A stretch of DNA of 9,047 nt from OLB11 sp044234005 (GTDB lineage Bacteria; Bacteroidota; Bacteroidia; Chitinophagales; Chitinophagaceae), in NCBI GenBank assembly GCA_044234005.1, contig JBIIJE010000099.1:1-9047 (forward strand), given 5' to 3'. Both the position numbers and the translations under genes were made by a program. The notes beneath the pieces were generated by a model. That model ran no database searches, was not told the origin of the DNA, and worked only from the letters and a program-made list of their open reading frames with translations. Positions 7,751 to 9,047 of this stretch are shown piece by piece (positions within the stretch are counted from its first letter, which is position 1; each line of letters begins with the position of its first letter).

Positions 7751-7757
7751 AAGCGAA

Positions 7758-9047
7758 ATGGAGGCAACTCGCGAAATTTTACATAAAAGCCTTGATGAGG
7801 TAAATGCCAGTGTGGATACACTAAATAGGAAAAGTGCCTGGAAAAAAGTTTTAGCATTCTTAGGACCTGCGTATCTAGTTTCCGTAGGGTATATGGATCC
7901 CGGAAATTGGGCAACTGATATTGCAGCCGGCAGTAAATATGGATACGCCTTAGTTTGGGTTTTGGTTATGAGTAATATTATGGCGATTGTTTTGCAGTCA
8001 TTATGTGCGCGCCTAGGTATCGTTTATAAAAGAGATTTGGCTCAAGTGAATCGCGAGACTTATCCGCCATTAATTAATTTTTGCTTATATATTTTAGCCG
8101 AATTGGCTATTGCCGCAACCGATTTAGCGGAGATCATTGGTATGGCCATTGGTTTAAATTTATTGTTCGGCTTGCCGCTCATTTATGGTGTTACCATTAC
8201 TTTATTCGATACTTTTCTTTTACTCTATTTGCAAAAGCTAGGGATTCGTAAAATGGAGGCATTTATTATTGGTTTAATTGCCATCATTTTTGTTTCATTC
8301 GCAGTTGAATTATTTTTAGTAAAACCTAGTTTTGTCGATATACTAAAAGGCGTCAAACCCAGTTTGCCCGATAATATGGCTTTGTACTTCGCGATAGGTA
8401 TCATAGGCGCAACAGTGATGCCGCATAATTTGTACTTGCATTCTGCTTTGGTACAAACTCGCAAAATTGGCGACGATGTTGAATCAAAGCGTAAAGCAAT
8501 TAAATGGAATTTTATAGATAGTGCAATCGCGCTAAATTTAGCTTTGTTTGTCAATGCAGCCATTCTCATACTCGCTGGAAGTGCTTTCTACAATAATGGC
8601 TTAACTGAAATTGCAAGTATTGAAGAAGCGCATCGTTTACTCGAGCCTTTAGTAGGTCACCGTTTGGCACCCATTTTATTTGCAATTGCTTTAATTGCGG
8701 CGGGGCAAAGTAGCACCGTGACAGGTACATTGGCAGGACAGATCGTGATGGAAGGTTATTTACAGATTAGATTAAATCCATGGATGCGTCGACTGATCAC
8801 AAGGGCCGTAGCTGTGGTGCCAGCTTACTTAACCATTTTATTCGCAGGCGAAAATAAAATGACTGATTTACTTGTCTTAAGTCAAGTTATTTTAAGTGTG
8901 CAATTAGCTTTTGCTATTATACCCTTAATTTTTGCGGTAGCAGATAAAACCAAAATGGGTGTATTTGCCATTAAACCGTTCATGATTGGCGTCGTGATAT
9001 TAATTACAGGAATCATTCTGTTTTTAAATATCAAAATGATAGGTGAA
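7758..9047 (+). CDS. mntH: Nramp-family Mn2+/Fe2+ transporter, 3' end cut by the window
   Basis: The first 430 residues of an inner-membrane, proton-coupled divalent metal importer; the frame is open to the last base. A hydrophilic N-terminus of about 30 residues is followed by repeated membrane segments. The metal-binding DPGN of helix 1 is at 47-50 and the MPH of helix 6 at 221-223, within GATVMPHNLYLHS. Both keep the residues that mark true Mn/Fe Nramp proteins rather than the Mg- or Al-type relatives. AGQSSTVTGTLAGQ matches a late helix. An in-frame TGA at 7749-7751, and no other Met before M46, make ATG 7758 the only reasonable start. E. coli MntH has 412 residues; Bacteroidota members are often longer, some with a C-terminal universal-stress domain, so the unseen end matters. 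It appears to be its own transcription unit. Confidence 0.95.
   Translation, partial: MEATREILHKSLDEVNASVDTLNRKSAWKKVLAFLGPAYLVSVGYMDPGNWATDIAAGSKYGYALVWVLVMSNIMAIVLQSLCARLGIVYKRDLAQVNRETYPPLINFCLYILAELAIAATDLAEIIGMAIGLNLLFGLPLIYGVTITLFDTFLLLYLQKLGIRKMEAFIIGLIAIIFVSFAVELFLVKPSFVDILKGVKPSLPDNMALYFAIGIIGATVMPHNLYLHSALVQTRKIGDDVESKRKAIKWNFIDSAIALNLALFVNAAILILAGSAFYNNGLTEIASIEEAHRLLEPLVGHRLAPILFAIALIAAGQSSTVTGTLAGQIVMEGYLQIRLNPWMRRLITRAVAVVPAYLTILFAGENKMTDLLVLSQVILSVQLAFAIIPLIFAVADKTKMGVFAIKPFMIGVVILITGIILFLNIKMIGE

Larger units (their letters stand above)
7461..7757. other. thrC-mntH intergenic region with several short inverted repeats
   Basis: About 297 bp without a credible gene. In order it holds: TTCAGGT (7471-7477) and its exact complement ACCTGAA (7536-7542), which could close a loop of about 72 nt; a small hairpin GGCA/TGCC (7547-7550, 7557-7560); a hairpin AGGTC-GGAAAA-GACCT (7567-7582); a pyrimidine-rich patch (7602-7619); a 6-1-6 palindrome TTTGTC-T-GACAAA (7635-7647); and the terminator and mntH promoter listed separately. 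The first part would be the 3' untranslated region of the thr mRNA if transcription continues to the terminator. No tRNA or riboswitch that I recognise is present. Confidence 0.6.

Noticed and set aside
7461..7757. Manganese (yybP-ykoY) riboswitch upstream of mntH
   Set aside because: The mntH promoter lies after the terminator and directly at the start codon, leaving no leader RNA to hold a riboswitch, and I do not see the conserved core.
7675..7914. 79-codon minus-strand open frame across the terminator, the mntH promoter and the mntH start
   Set aside because: It covers a terminator stem-loop, promoter boxes and the conserved DPGN region on the other strand, and has no recognisable protein features.
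8225..8569. 114-codon minus-strand open frame opposite mntH
   Set aside because: It is antisense to conserved Nramp helices including the MPH motif; a by-product of the real gene's codon use.

Overview
The window looks like chromosomal DNA from a member of the Bacteroidota. It is AT-rich, and no start codon has a clear purine-rich ribosome binding site. Two genes carry the TTTG / TAnnTTTG promoter pattern typical of that phylum. The gene types also fit: an OmpA-family protein with thrombospondin type-3 repeats, a BBP2-like outer-membrane barrel, a fused aspartokinase/homoserine dehydrogenase, and a long-N-terminus Nramp transporter. I cannot place it below phylum level.

Layout from left to right. 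Bases 1-186 are upstream DNA, possibly with the last codons of an unidentified gene at the very edge. Bases 187-1464 (+) encode an OmpA-like peptidoglycan-anchored outer-membrane protein. It meets, tail to tail with only 3 nt between stop codons, a minus-strand outer-membrane beta-barrel (porin-like) gene at 2594-1468. That gene is split by a one-base frameshift at a run of eight A residues. A 108-bp divergent intergenic region separates it from a threonine operon: thrA (2703-5159), thrB (5196-6158) and thrC (6168-7460). These supply aspartokinase, homoserine dehydrogenase, homoserine kinase and threonine synthase. With aspartate-semialdehyde dehydrogenase, encoded elsewhere, they take aspartate to threonine.

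After thrC comes a roughly 300-bp non-coding stretch with several short inverted repeats, ending in a strong intrinsic terminator at 7685-7713. Directly after it is a compact promoter with a Fur-like palindrome between its two boxes, driving mntH, a proton-coupled Mn2+/Fe2+ transporter that runs off the right edge.

I see no RNA genes, CRISPR arrays, insertion sequences, phage genes or defence genes, and I do not think the window holds a new multi-gene system. The points most worth checking are the frameshifted porin, the palindrome inside the mntH promoter, and the matching promoter/start arrangement of the ompA-like gene and mntH, which suggests leaderless or nearly leaderless mRNAs.
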